From Engraulis encrasicolus (Eukaryota; Chordata; Actinopteri; Clupeiformes; Engraulidae): a stretch of 64,000 nt of DNA. Position numbers and translations under genes: made by a program. Below the pieces are notes generated by a model. The model was not told where the DNA came from. It made no database searches and saw only the letters and a program-made list of their open reading frames with translations. Of this stretch, positions 13,129 to 25,639 are shown one piece after another (within the stretch, counting starts at the first letter, position 1; the number at the start of each line of letters is the position of its first letter). The stretch spans positions 11,344,123 through 11,408,122 of the forward strand of contig NC_085869.1 of assembly GCF_034702125.1 (NCBI RefSeq), written 5' to 3'.

Positions 13129-14084
13129 ATGCTATTCAATCATTTCACTGGAACAACCAGTGCAGGCCACAATCCATCCATATGTATGCTACTACCAAGA
13201 TCAGTTGAAACTGGGAAAAAAATCTGTTTTGTTGTTATTTCAGACTGCAACATTCATGATACAATTGCTGTACATCTGTTTCAGAAGCTCCTAATTCAGT
13301 TCCTCAGTGACACTTCATCAATGACAGAACGTCCAAAGAAGATCCTATATTTTTTTCTGATGGCTGTGCTGCACAATATAGGAACCTCAAAAACACAACA
13401 AATTTGTGCCACCACGAGGCAGATTTTCACATACCTGCAGAGTGGCACTTTTTTGCCACATCACATGGCAAAGGTCCATGTGATGGCGTTGGAGGGACAG
13501 TTAAGCACGAGCAAGTCTGCAACGTCCTATTGACAATTAAATTGTAACACCAACTGTTTGAATTTGTCAAGGATAATGTCAAGAACATCCATTGCCAGTT
13601 TGCCACAACAGAGATGTACCATCATGAAGCTGAGAACCTGTTGAAAAGGTTTGAATCTGCAAGAACTATTCCAGGTACTCAAAAACTACACAGCTTCTGC
13701 CCATTGTCAATGGACACAGTGGAAGTTAGGCCATTTTCAGCATTCAGAGAAGGCAGAGTTGAAAGAGTGAGCTCAGTAAAGGAATGTGTTACATTTTCAA
13801 GCATCAAAGGGTATGTTGTAGCTGTATATGATGGCAACTGGTGGCTAGCATGTGCTGAGGAATGTATGCCGAGCACTGGAGAGGTGAAACTGAACTTCCT
13901 GCATCCTCATGGGCCATCTACATCCTTCACTTTTCCCTTCAGACCAGATAGACTTGTCATGGATCATCAGGATGTGCTTCTGGTAGTGGAACCTGTAACT
14001 GCAACGGGACGTACTTATACATTATCTACAAAAGACACAGCTGCTGCTTCAAATGCACTGGTAGAGTACAAAATGAGAGTGTAG
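13129..14084 (+). pseudogene. Decayed transposase-like gene of the nested element
   Basis: An N-terminal segment in one frame contains ISDCNIHDTIAVHLFQK. A frame change at a T-run near 13351 leads into FSDGCAAQYRN, CHHEADFHIPAEW and HFFATSHGKGPCDGVGG. The same frame has one TAA (13545-13547), then runs open through NLLKRFESARTIPGTQKLHS to the stop after 14082. The W-x-FFATSHGKG-x-DG-x-GG-x-x-K block, with an Asp in SDG and in PCDG, is a conserved acidic core that I recall from transposase-derived proteins of fish and invertebrates. I cannot assign the superfamily with certainty. The N-terminus is missing. The open C-terminal portion from 13614 is 156 codons. Confidence 0.7.
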
Positions 14085-14779
14085 CCATTGATTATCTCTT
14101 TAAAGTACGGTAAAGGGAAGATGGCACAGGTACACAGAGAAGGAATGTTCAAACATTCACATATCATCATTTGGTGTGTATAAATGGACATCTGCCTTAG
14201 TTTCTGAAACCTGGGACCATGGACACTGACCATTTTTGTTTTGTTTTTGTTTTGTCATGTGATGCTACTATGGTATTACCATATTATTAGTAAGTGGTCT
14301 GTATGACGCCATATATGTGAGTCAAATTATCTCTGAAATGAATAACAACCCGAACACCAGCATTTTAGGTGCTGCTCATGACATTGCCGGCTACGTTTGG
14401 ACAAGGAACTGGCCATTTTAAAATATGAGTTTTTTAGATATTCAATTTTTAATTTTTCAATTTATCATAATTCATATTCTGAGAGTAGTTGTATTCCAAG
14501 GTGATTGTGTAATATGTAGAGCCAGAAAAGAGCTTTCAAACAACACCACAGGCATCTTTTTGTGACTAACACTGACTGATATATTCAAGGCTGAATGTAT
14601 AGTGTCCTACCCTCACATGTGAACCTTTCCTAGTCTGTTTCTCCCTTAATATTAGTGTCAGATTCAAACCAATGCAGTTCTGGGGTGCTACCTTGCTACT
14701 GAAAAGGCACACCAAGTATGATTGAAATCCGTGTCGGTCGGGTCCCAAAGTGTCTGATTTCACGTGAAATGACCCCTAT

Positions 14780-15395
14780 GGAATAAATCAATGTCTGGGG
14801 TCATTTTGGCGGCCATCTTGGAAAATGGCCACCATTTCAAGTGGCCAATCTGGTAGATTTGATCGTATTGATCTTAAGCACATACATGCTGAATTTCATG
14901 CTTGTATCATAATTTTCTAGGTCAATTCTATGCAATAAATCAATTTCTGGTGTCTTTTTGGCAGCCATCTTGGAAAATGGCCGCCATTTCAAGTGGCCAA
15001 TCAGGTACATTTGATCATATTGGTCTTAAGCACATACATGTTGAATTTCATGCTTGTATCATAATTTTCTAGGTCAATTCTATGCAATAAATCAATTTCT
15101 GGGGTCTTTTTTGGCAGCCATCTTGGAAAATGGCCGCCATTTCAAGTGGCCAATCAGGTAGATTTGATCGTATATGTCTTAAGCACATACATGTTGATTT
15201 TCATGCTTTTATCATAAATTTCTAGGTCAATTCTATGCAATAAATCCATTTCTGGAGCCCTTTTTGGCGGCCATCTTGGAAAATTGCCGCCATTTCAAGT
15301 GGCCAATCAGGTAGATTTGATTGTATTGGTCTTAAGCACATACCTGCCAAGTTTCATGCTTGTATCATAATTTGCACGATTCAAGCCAAATTGGC
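14780..15395 (-). repeat. Right subterminal array, outer part (4 units)
   Basis: Copies of the ~153-bp unit near 14836, 14976, 15130 and 15285, inverted relative to the left array. The sequence rejoins 11864 exactly once the nested element and one CTAT are removed. Confidence 0.9.
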
Positions 15396-16094
15396 CTTGT
15401 AGCCGCTCTACTAAACACTAGTACATGGCATTACACAGCTGTTACACCATTTACTCCATTGTACCTAACAAGTTAGATAGACTGTGCTGTTACTGAAAAA
15501 CACTGAAAACCTAACAAGGATCCACCACAAACTTGATCCAACCAGTGCAGAGTTAGCTGATCACAAGAGAGTACACAGGTCTACTGGCTACTCAGATACT
15601 TTGTGTTGGAAGGAAACTGTTTTTTTTTTTTTTTAACTTTTAATTTTACTTTGACTCCTCTGCGTCCGTGTCATTTCCAGTGCAGGCTGTGGTACAGCCA
15701 TGACAGATGGAGTGTCTGTACACTGGAGCCGACAGAGCAGCCACTCAGACCAGGGAGGAGGACTCGTATTCCACGACTCACCGCTGTTTCCTGGACAATA
15801 TTCAAATGCCGCCGTCGCCGGCGACCGAGGCCAAGCTTAGAACACCTGCAGCCGCCCCAGTAGAGCCACACCCGAGACACGCCGTCAAGTCAACACAGTG
15901 TCAACAACACATCACAGACGTACAGACGTCACAGACCTACAGACGTACACACACACCACAACGCACCAGCACTCACACACACCCTGACACACACACACCC
16001 ACCCACACACCGACACACACACACAAACCGACACACAAACACAGACCCCCCCCCCTTAGAATCAGGAAACTACCACACAAAACTGAAAAAGACT

Positions 16095-16245
16095 GAATTT
16101 GATGAAAATTAAAAGAATTTTATTCTGTTCTGCTCTCTATCTGTTCTGCATACTCTGAACTGACCCCTTACTCTGTACTTGCTTGAATGTCCTCCTTGTA
16201 AAATCACTTTGGTCAAAAGCGTCTGCTAAATGTAATGTGATCTCC
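16095..16245 (+). mobile_element. LINE 3' tail fragment
   Basis: AAAATCACTTTGGTCAAAAG followed by CGTCTGCTAAATGTAATG is a familiar fish LINE 3' end. No coding part precedes it. Confidence 0.6.
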
Positions 16246-17350
16246 CTTACATCTACCTGGAATTAGCTTAAAACCAACAAGGTAGGAAAATAGTAAAAAA
16301 TGTTTTAAAAATAACACTGAGAATTGCTTATAAGTCAGGCAGCCTCATCTCATCTCCTCTGCCCCAATTTCAGAGTGCTGGGTGGGTATGGTTTCTACGG
16401 TTTCTTTCCCAACCAACAGGATGGAAATCTTTCAAGGTCAGCATGGCTCTCAGAGGCATGAATTATTGAACCTTCAGTCTGTGTGTGTGTGTGTGTGTCT
16501 GCGGCCAAGCGTGTGTAGGAGCTACAGACGAGAGAGAGAGAGAGAGAGAGAGATCATCAGAAGTCTACAGGCGTAATGTATTGTTCACTGTGGCTCAACA
16601 ATGTTCCAGAGAACATGTGATGTAGTGTGCACATGGCATGCATTGTTGCTACAATTCGGAAATTCAGGTAGCCAAAAGAGCAATAACAAGCTTATGTAAT
16701 CTGACAGAGTTCGGAGTTGAACAGTGGGGAAGCGCACATCACATACAAAGGATGCAAGTAGATCACACACGGCAGGATGCAAGTGGATCTCTGCAGGGGG
16801 GTTGCACCAACCCCAGGAGCTGTCCGAGTCGGATTACCATGAAACGGCCATAAATTAGCCTGGGTGTGCGTGTGCGTGTGCGTGTGTGTTTTCCCATGTC
16901 CTGTGCCGTCATTACTCCCTTCTACATCTGTGGGCGATCCAATCAACTGTTCACTGCAAAATAGACAGAATCATGACTGCATAACAGAGTAACAGAACAG
17001 AGAAAACTGCTTGTATGGGCGGAAAAGTCTGGTGACGCATCATTTGCCGACAGACATACTGGATATGAACTTCACAAACATGGGCAGTTTGGTTTAATTG
17101 TTGGATGAAGCTTCAGAATAGAGTGATGTGTCAATTTCGGCTTTTGCGGGCACAATTTTTACCACACAGACATGCAAACGCACGCACACGCGCACACACA
17201 CACGGGCACACACACACATGTCTTGTAAGCCAAAGCTTATCAGGTCAGTCCTATCTGAATAATCAGACACCCCAGCCAGCAGGCCTTCCCTGACCTAGCT
17301 AGGCTGGCCGGGCCGGGGGTAGTGCAAGTCCTCTCTAGTGCTCGTCCAAA

Positions 17351-17670
17351 CTAAAGCGGCGTACACACACAAAGCTAGCTTTTCGCTTGCTCGCCTACTC
17401 GCCACCCTTTCATGGAACGTTGACTGAAAGTTCCCGCGGCTTTAACTGCCAATGAACAGGCGAGAAGTACCGAACTCTGCATTCCAATTGGTTACTCGCT
17501 TACTCGCCTCGCTCGAAGATAAAATATTTTCAACTCGGAATCCGCCCACATCGCATCGCTTGTACAGTGCTCGCCTACTCGCCTGCGAGTCTCGCTGGAA
17601 CACATCGACATTCTATTGACTTCATCCGCTGAGCGAGTAACTAGTAGCGACGTGTGTGTACGGCCCTTAA
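17351..17670. mobile_element. MITE, ~320 bp
   Basis: Left CTAAAGCGGCGTACACACAC, right complement TTAAGGGCCGTACACACACG. The interior has repeated GCTCGCCTACTCGCC words. Confidence 0.7.
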
Positions 17671-17712
17671 CACCACCAGCCACCCTGCACCCCACACCAG
17701 CCACCCCGCACC

Positions 17713-17880
17713 CCACACAGGGCTCAAAATGAACGGCCTCCAAGCAGCCAAATGCTAGTGAAATTTCAGTTTGGCTGGTCAAAAACTGGTAGTGAGAAAA
17801 ACCGTGGGGTGCGTCAAACCGTAGGTCAGAAATCGTGATACGAACCGAATCGTGAGTTGAGTAGATCGTTACAGCCCTAT
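17713..17880. mobile_element. hAT-type fragments
   Basis: CAGGGCTCAAAATGAACGGC starts one fragment, and ATCGTTACAGCCCTA (ending 17879) closes another. A similar lone right end, CCGTTACAGCCCTA, is at 21244-21257. Confidence 0.45.
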
Positions 17881-18233
17881 TACCCAGCATCCCTCACTGG
17901 GAGTCCTCCACACCCAACACTAGCACTACACCATACAACATGTGACCTCTCAACCAGACCAAAACATCTGCGGACCCTTTGTCAGCTGCCTCTGTGGAGG
18001 CAAGGCAATGTCCTGTATCGTGCAGGGGATCGGATCCGTAGTGCTGATCCTGTGATACCACGGTGACATGCGTAGGTCTGCGAGTGACGCCCTTATCGTC
18101 CTACCATCATCGCAACACGCGTCACTCAAAGCATCACTCTGGGCCGGCAAGTGACGGACGGACGCCTCTTTTCACTGGTAACCCAATACGCCACCCTGAC
18201 CCCAAACGGAGACTTGGGGAGCATCTAGATTTC

Positions 18234-18540
18234 CACCACAGCCCAGGAGGAGAAGGAAGAGGAGGAGGAGAGGAGGAGAAGGAGAGAATGGGTGGAGGAG
18301 GAGGAGGAGAAAAAGGGTTTCACCACAGCCCAGGAGGATAAGGAAGAGGAGAGGAGGAGAAGGAGAGAATGGGTGGAGGAGGAGGAGGAGAAAAAGGGTT
18401 TCACCACAGCCCAGGAGAAGAAGGAAGAGGAGAGGAGGAGAAAGAGAGGAGGAGAACGGGTGAAGGAGGATGAGAGAAAGGAGAAAAGGAGGAGGAGAGA
18501 AAGGGGAAAAGGAGGAGGAGCGAGAGGGGAAAGTTAAAGA
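18234..18540 (+). repeat. GA-rich minisatellite (81-87-bp units)
   Basis: CACCACAGCCCAGGA recurs at 18234, 18321 and 18402, each followed by GGAAGAGGAG- and GGGTGGAGGA-rich sequence. The apparent ORFs are repeat artefacts. Confidence 0.88.
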
Positions 18541-18886
18541 ATGGCGAGAGACAGGCTTTCCCCCAGCGCTTTCTTATCAAGGCGGCCGCCTTGACTAAAC
18601 CCCACCCCCGCCTTGGCTACGTTCCCTAAAAAAAAAAAAAAAATGCGTCCGAGGGCAAAAAAAAAAAAAACTTGTAAAAAAAAAAAAAAAAAAGTTGTAA
18701 TGCATGTTCAAGCGCAGGCACTAGGACAACATCGGTTGGACTAAATGGTGACACCTAGTGGTCGGATTTATTACTACGCCATGTGTGTCCATCCTCGAGG
18801 CCATATTTTGAAACAATTTTAATTTTCAATTCTTTGGTTGCAGTTACGTCAGAATGCCCCTTCACTGGAGCGCGCGAATTTGAAAT

Positions 18887-19952
18887 GGTGGACAACCCTG
18901 GCTTGGAGCCATTGAAACCCATTCAAAAGTACATTTGTTCGATGTTCGACAGAATATTTTTAATTAGACCTTAAGACACACCATGGGTCTTGTTTAAAAG
19001 CTGAGAACCTCAGCTTTCCATACCTGAAAACGGTATTTTCCTAGCATCTACCAATCCGAAGGTAGCCTACTTTAAGTGCAGAATTACTTTTCTAAAGATA
19101 GCGTTTTGTTTCCTTGGAAACGGACGCGGTTTATGTGTTACTCATACGCTATTTGACTCGGGTTTGCATTATTATGGATGAATTTCTAATCTTGACATTC
19201 TAATGGACAATCTGTGCGAGTTTCAAAATGCGTTTTTATGTAACATGGGAGTAAAATGTGTTAACAGTACGCCCGTCTGGGATTTGTTAGCTAGTTCGCT
19301 AGTTAGCTAGCAAGTAAGTAATAGCAGAAATAAACTCTCTCTGGTAATAGATATTAGAATCGATCTGTCTCAATGGCCCAAGCATAAACAAAGAAACACC
19401 AGGATTTGGATGTAATGCTATAATATCAGCAATTTGTCAAAGCAAAACATTCTGAGAACATTCACAGAACCAGTTCATTATATCCACAGCCTTGAGTGTC
19501 GGCAAATCTTTCCACTTTTGACATGATGTAGTGTAGAGACCTAGCACTTGCTAGCTAACTAGCGGGCCAGCTAGTTTAACAAATCCCAGACGAGATGTAA
19601 ACACATTTACTCCCATATCACATAAAAACACATGAAATTCGCATAGATTATCCATTAACATGTCAAGATTAGAAATTCATCCATAATAGTGCAAAACCGA
19701 GTCAAATAGCGTATGCGTAACACATAAACCGCGTCCGTTTCCAAGGAAACAAAACGCTATCTTTAGAAAAGTAATTCCGCACTTAAAGTGGGCTACCTTC
19801 GGATTGGTAGATGCTAGGAAAATACCGCTTTCAGTTATGGAAAGCTGAGGTTCTCAGCTTTTAAACAAGTCCAATGGTGTGTCTTTAGGTATAATTAAAA
19901 ATATTCTGTGTCAGATCGAAAAAATGAAGTTTTGAATGGGTTGTCCACCAGC
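18887..19952. mobile_element. Foldback element with ~420-bp arms
   Basis: 18887-19315 and 19546-19952 are inverted copies. Paired words include GTGGACAACCC, TTAAAAGCTGAGAACCTCAG, CATCTACCAATCCGAAGGTA, GGAAACGGACGCGGTTTATG and GTCTGGGATTTGTTA. The spacer is ~230 bp. GCTAG-rich sequence lies at both inner ends. No ORF of note. Confidence 0.85.
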
Positions 19953-20371
19953 AGCGGTAGATCACCACCAGGGGGCAGCACTATGACGTCAGCAGCAGAA
20001 TTAGCATAAATGGGCCACCAGTAGGGCAGTTTAATTACAACAGGGCACTGGAACTCTTTTTTGAAAAACCGAGAAGGATGGCCTGCAAGGACAAGACTTG
20101 CAAAATGTGCCATAGGTAGTCATAGGCAGCCAGTCAATTTTGCACTCCATTTGGTTTCTCTTTTTCGTTAATGTAAACAACCTGCACTGCACTTTTTGTT
20201 ACATTTTTCTTTTCAGCTTCTGTAAATAGTTTTGATATGGCAGGTCAATAAATACATATTTTCCAGTTCTACACAGCTTTGTTATTATTCAAACCCCCCC
20301 CCCCAAAACAGTATTCGTGCCGTGCGTGACATCAAACCCCGCCAACATCTCCCCCCGCGTGACATCGCGAG

Positions 20372-20397
20372 TGCCCCCCCCCCCCCCCCCCCCCCCG

Positions 20398-20439
<42 letters not shown>

Positions 20440-20466
20440 CCACCCCCCCCGCCACGCCGCCCCCCA
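20372..20466 (+). repeat. Poly-C tract
   Basis: Almost pure C for ~80 bp with rare G/A. Poly-proline or poly-glycine frames are artefacts. Confidence 0.93.
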
Positions 20467-20565
20467 GGGACAGACTCGAAGCCTCACCACCTTGACTAAC
20501 CAATTTTCTGGGGGAAACACTGGAGAGAGATGGGTCCAGTAGAAGAGAAACATGTATAAGGTACT

Positions 20566-20570
<5 letters not shown>

Positions 20571-20655
<85 letters not shown>

Positions 20656-20672
20656 CAGAGACAGAGACAGAG
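20571..20672 (+). repeat. (GA)n then (GACAGA)n
   Basis: GA to ~20637, then six-base GACAGA repeats. Confidence 0.95.
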
Positions 20673-20911
20673 AGACACACTGTGGGCTATTTGGTTTCAG
20701 TCCCCAGTCGCAGGGCTAGCGGCAGTGCTGCTGGATTTAGCTGTGAGGGATGAGGAGAGAGGAGGAGAGAGGCCGACACACTGAGAGGTGGCTAAAATTA
20801 GCTCAGCTACGTCTAGTGCTGCTAGCATTGCTACTGTTACTGCTGTTCCTCGAGACAGACATGCTGGGACAGAGTTGAGCAACGATTTACATAAACAGAC
20901 ACATTACGCGC

Positions 20912-20962
<51 letters not shown>

Positions 20963-21710
20963 GTCTGTGATGATACACCCAACTGACGATTCGAACCACA
21001 TCATGATTTTTACACTCCACTTACACTATTTTTTTTCAAAGAATTCTCTTTAAAGTAACTACAATAGGTTACATAATAAGTTAAAACTGGCTACTGATAT
21101 AAAAATAAAATAAAAATCAACAATGCTGAGGATGATGATGATAATGACAAAGGGTAACAGAATTTCAAAAGGGCGCATCAGGATTCTGCCTCCTTGCACC
21201 ATGATAGTTTTGTGACTCTGCGATTTCTCGGTTCCATACAATACCGTTACAGCCCTAACAAGCACACAAGGTATATTCACACACAGGCACACACACACAG
21301 CAACACAAGGCAACCACAAACATGAAAAAAATGCATGATACACAGAAACAACTGCAGTTAGAGGTACTGTGTGATCCACCATGAAATTGTGTAAAGGATT
21401 CAAAAGTTCAACCAAAGAATAAACAACGAAAAGAACAAACAATAACTGCAAACATTAGCCTTGCAGCTTAATTAAGCGTGTACACTAATATAATATAGCC
21501 TTCTCATTCAGCCTTGTGTGGGCCTCAAGCTAAATGCATTTATATGGAGAAGGAGGAGAAAAAGAAGAAGAAGAAGAAGAAAAAGAAAGAAAACATAAAC
21601 AACACACCCCATGGTGCCTTAGGGGTGCGCGCCATCACACGACCCAGCACGGCGAGAGCTGAAATACCATCATAATAATAACCTCCTGAGACACACACAC
21701 AGCCTGGAGG

Positions 21711-21932
<222 letters not shown>

Positions 21933-22153
21933 GGGAATGGGGGACCTCCACAAGAGATATCTGAAAGGAGAAAACCATAAGCATGCATCCATCACTAACG
22001 ACAGGAAGACAGAGACAGCAAGATCAGGAAGGTGAACAGGAAAAATACAACGGCATGAATACGATAATCCCAATGAAGGCCCTCATAGAAACAGAAGAGA
22101 GACGGTGGAAATATAGATATGCGAGTGAGACCGAAGTGTTTAGGGAGCGAGTG

Positions 22154-22197
<44 letters not shown>

Positions 22198-22550
22198 GGA
22201 GTGATGAGTTAGCATGATAAAAGTGCAAGGTGAGGAGATGAGGAGGCTGAAGAGGAGAGAGCACCCAGAAGAGGAATACAGTAAGCAGCTGAGCACACAT
22301 GACAGGAAGAACGAGGGAGCGCCAGCCAACCAGGAAAGAGGAGAGGGAGAGAGAGAGACAGGATAGATGACTTAGCAGAAGACACACACAGACAGAGGTG
22401 TTGAAAGAGAGAGCGAACGAGAGAGAGAGAGAGAGAGAGCGAACGAGAGAGCGAGAGAGAGAGAACAATTGTATATTTGTCACATGACCGGGTCTTTCCC
22501 TGCACACAAAGATGCTGACAAGAAGGCTTCCCGCAACCCCACCATAGTGT

Positions 22551-22702
<152 letters not shown>

Positions 22703-22869
22703 CCAAAGGGGAAGTGCCGTTTACTGCAAACCGTCACCTCCGTACTAACAATGGGCCAGCCTGAATGCTGCTGTGTCGTGACTTAGCACTGGTCCCCCGC
22801 CTCATAAATCAGCCTGCTTGTGCACATGCCCATAACCACCACCACCACCCCCTGGGTGACAGGGCAGGA

Positions 22870-23720
22870 CCCTGACCTGCACCCCTCATACTCTCACTCT
22901 TTCTCTCTCTCTTTTCTTACCCATGTCCTACTCTTCCCTTTCCTCTGTTACCCTCTTCCTCTTCACTTCCCATTGACTGTGTTTTTCTTTTTTGTCATCC
23001 CGCCTTCTCCCACTCTATCTCCTCTCCTCCGTCTCCTGTTCCTCCCTCTTTCTCTCCGTCTTTCTCGCTTTCCCCCTCTCACTCCCTCTGTTGTTCTTTC
23101 CCTCTCTCTCTTTTCTCAGCCAGCTTGTGCCCGTGCCTGTGCCCATGCCCACAACCACCAGCACCACTGCACCTCCACCCCCTGGGTGACAGGGCATGGT
23201 GGCAGGCAGGGCACAGAGGCTAGAGCCTGGGCAAGCTGTGGCACAACGCTGGGGGTGCTGGAGGGAGGACCAGGAGTAGGATGTGTCAAACAAAATAAAG
23301 ATGTGCAGTCATTATGCATTTAAGAGTTCCCCCAACCTCAACACTCTCTGCCTCCCACTTCCTCTCCCACTCTTTCATTCTCCTCATCTCATCTTCCCTC
23401 CCTCCCTCCGTTCCTCCCCGACCCCGTCTCTCTCTCCCCTTCACTCCCTCTGCCCCTCTCATTCTCTCTGTCTCCCTACCTCTGTCCATCTTCCAACCTG
23501 TCTATTTCCCTACCTCTCGCTCATCTCTCTACCTCCACCCCCCCACCCTCTTTGCACATCTATCCATCTCTCTACCTCTGTCCATCTCTCAGTTATCTCT
23601 CTCTACCTCTGCCTCTCTCTGCCCTCTCTCTCTACCTCACTCCATCTCTGTCTACCTCCCCTCTCTCTCTATCTCCGTCCTCTCTCTCTCTCTAACTCAC
23701 TCCATCTCTTCCATCGAAAG
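22870..23720 (+). repeat. CT-rich low-complexity region
   Basis: TCTCTCC- and CTACCTCTGTCCATC-type repeats. The phrase CCACCCCCTGGGTGACAGGG occurs twice (22844 and 23171), a small dispersed duplication. Confidence 0.75.
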
Positions 23721-24270
23721 GGTAAGGGCTCAATATGATGCTGACTGTGCTGACATAGACAGTGGAACTTAAACACTTCTGTGAGGAAACCCAAAAAGGT
23801 CGAGAGGAGTCAACATCCTGTGCTGGAACAATGAGGAGGAACCTGGACCTGGACCACATGACACATATAAAAGACATCATAAAGACAGATTTCTCAGACG
23901 TACGTGTACCAACTATCACAGCTCTTTCTAGCCATGCAATCTCTTACACACCACCCAACCTTCTGTGTGTTATACCAGAATTATTACCTCTGCCAAGGAG
24001 GCAATGTTTTCGGGCCACATTGGTCTGTCTGTCTGTCTGTCTGCCTGTCTGTCTGCCTGTCTGTCTGTCTTCGCCTTAGTGGGGGGGCAGGCCGTAAGAT
24101 CATTACACACACTCCACACACAGTTGCATAGTTGTCATTGACTGACCACCAGCCTCTTAGATGTGTCAATGCAAGTCAGGCACAGTCAAAATTAACAACA
24201 GATAATACGCAGTGTTACTACTCTGAGGTCAACATTCACAACCAATGTCATGCCCACCCACCGTCAATCC

Positions 24271-24350
24271 TTAAAGGTGCACTGTGTAATATTTTAGCAC
24301 TTTTGTTCCAGAATTCATGCAGCCCATTCACAAATGTTACCTTTTTCACA
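24271..24350 (+). mobile_element. TTAA MITE fragment
   Basis: TTAAAGGTGCACTGTGTAAT followed by CCAGAATTCATGCAGCCCATTCAC matches the 5' end of the 2799 element. The 3' end is missing. Confidence 0.7.
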
Positions 24351-24784
24351 CATGGTGGTAACAGTCAGTCAGCCGGGAATCAGGCTGATAATTGTGCACT
24401 TTGAGCCTGCATTTAGAAGCGATTTCAACAAGTCCATTAAGAAACCAAGTAGTGGTATCTGTGAAATGTGCTGCACACACAGACAACCAAATAACATTCC
24501 ACTTCGTCTCTCCTCTACTCAGCACAAAAGGTCATGCCCTTGCTGGTCCATCCCTTTGGAGTTTGGACTAACTTATGCCTGGCAACTCATCTGAAGACTG
24601 CGTCCAAGCAAAGCGAAAGGTAAACTTGGTTAACGTGTGATTCCACAAGTCCATTGTGCTCATGTGCAGGATATGTCATTTCCTTTTCCTGTAGCGTGCG
24701 ACGCAACTGAGCGCCTGCACCAGAGATTTCTACACCCCACGACGTCACACAAGTGCAGCAAGTGGCAAACAGGAGCCTGACCAC

Positions 24785-24786
<2 letters not shown>

Positions 24787-24827
<41 letters not shown>

Positions 24828-24859
24828 GCGTGCGCACGTGTGTGTGAGTGTGAGTGTGT

Positions 24860-24905
<46 letters not shown>

Positions 24906-24955
24906 ACCACATGCATGCGTGTGTGTGTGTGTGTGTGTGTGTGCAGTGCACATGC

Positions 24956-25045
<90 letters not shown>

Positions 25046-25053
25046 CCACATGC
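24787..25053 (+). repeat. Compound (GT)n tract
   Basis: GT runs broken by GCGCACG and ACATGCATGCG words. The longest pure run is ~24963-25041. Confidence 0.95.
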
Positions 25054-25302
25054 GTGTGTGTGATAATCAAAGACCACACAAACAAAGGGCTCTGTGCCAG
25101 AGGGGGTTGTACATTTAATTAGATTGGGATAACAGAGCTGGAAATAATCTTTCGGAACGATTGCTAAGCCAATTTGCCCATTTGACTGCTGACTGACTGC
25201 GTATTCTGTTCAGATTAAGGCAGATCAGAATGGAAGTAGATTATCTGGCGGGTGAAACCACACTGCCACTTGCTTTACCCACCGGGCGCATCGTGGCTCA
25301 GT

Positions 25303-25508
25303 CACACAAGGTCAAACTGACAAACAGATGAAACCAGAGAGAGAATTCAGGAAGAGGGAAATAGAATGTTAAAGGTGCACTGTGTGATATGTTTAGTAGT
25401 ATATTTCCAGAATTCATGCTGCAGTGCCCATTCACAAATGACACGAGGTCAAACTGATGAATAGATGACACCAGAGAGAATTCAGGAAGAGGAAAGGAGT
25501 AGAATGTT
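25303..25508 (+). repeat. TTAA MITE fragment between ~70-bp direct repeats
   Basis: The MITE 5' end (25369-25442) lies between two similar blocks, 25303-25370 and 25440-25508. Both contain GGTCAAACTGA, CAGAGAGAATTCAGGAAGAG and AGAATGTT. The blocks differ at several positions. Confidence 0.65.
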
Positions 25509-25639
25509 AAATATCCTTTGATGAGAGCCATGGAAACAGAATGGGAATACATAATGCAATACCACCGTGGAAACTGAAGGAGACTGAAGAGGACTGTATC
25601 AGTCTATAGACCTCAGTGTCACCATACACATGTGCACGC

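Larger units (their letters stand above)
11865..14775. mobile_element. Nested foldback transposon with 1.2-kb inverted arms
   Basis: Arms 11865-13077 and 13565-14775 are near-identical inverted copies around a ~490-bp core. The termini are GGGTCATTTCACGTGAAATC, and the target duplication is CTAT (11861-11864 and 14776-14779). Removing the element restores the continuous ~153-bp satellite, so this is a clean insertion. The core holds a decayed transposase-like gene, and its C-terminal domain is duplicated in the left arm. A related 609-bp element with the same ends and a 4-bp TATT duplication lies at 39955-40563. Confidence 0.85.
8498..15413. mobile_element. 6.9-kb composite DNA element with inverted subterminal satellite arrays
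   Basis: Both ends carry the perfect 16-bp inverted repeat TAGTAGAGCGGCTACA (8498-8513, and its complement 15398-15413). Both are flanked by AACAC (8493-8497 and 15414-15418), a 5-bp target duplication. Inside each end are tandem ~153-bp units, in opposite orientation on the two sides. The centre holds other sequence and a nested element. No transposase for the outer element is recognisable, so it is probably non-autonomous. I do not know the family. Confidence 0.75.

Noticed and set aside
13129..13533. 134-codon ORF as an intact gene
   Set aside because: The family-like motifs switch frame at 13351, so the downstream part of this ORF is out of frame. It is called as a pseudogene with 13614-14084.
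18292..18537. Glu/Arg-rich coiled-coil ORF
   Set aside because: Product of the GA-rich minisatellite with period 81-87 bp. No splice or start support.
22995..23772. Ser/Leu-rich ORFs of up to 167 codons
   Set aside because: CT-rich low-complexity sequence, open in several frames.
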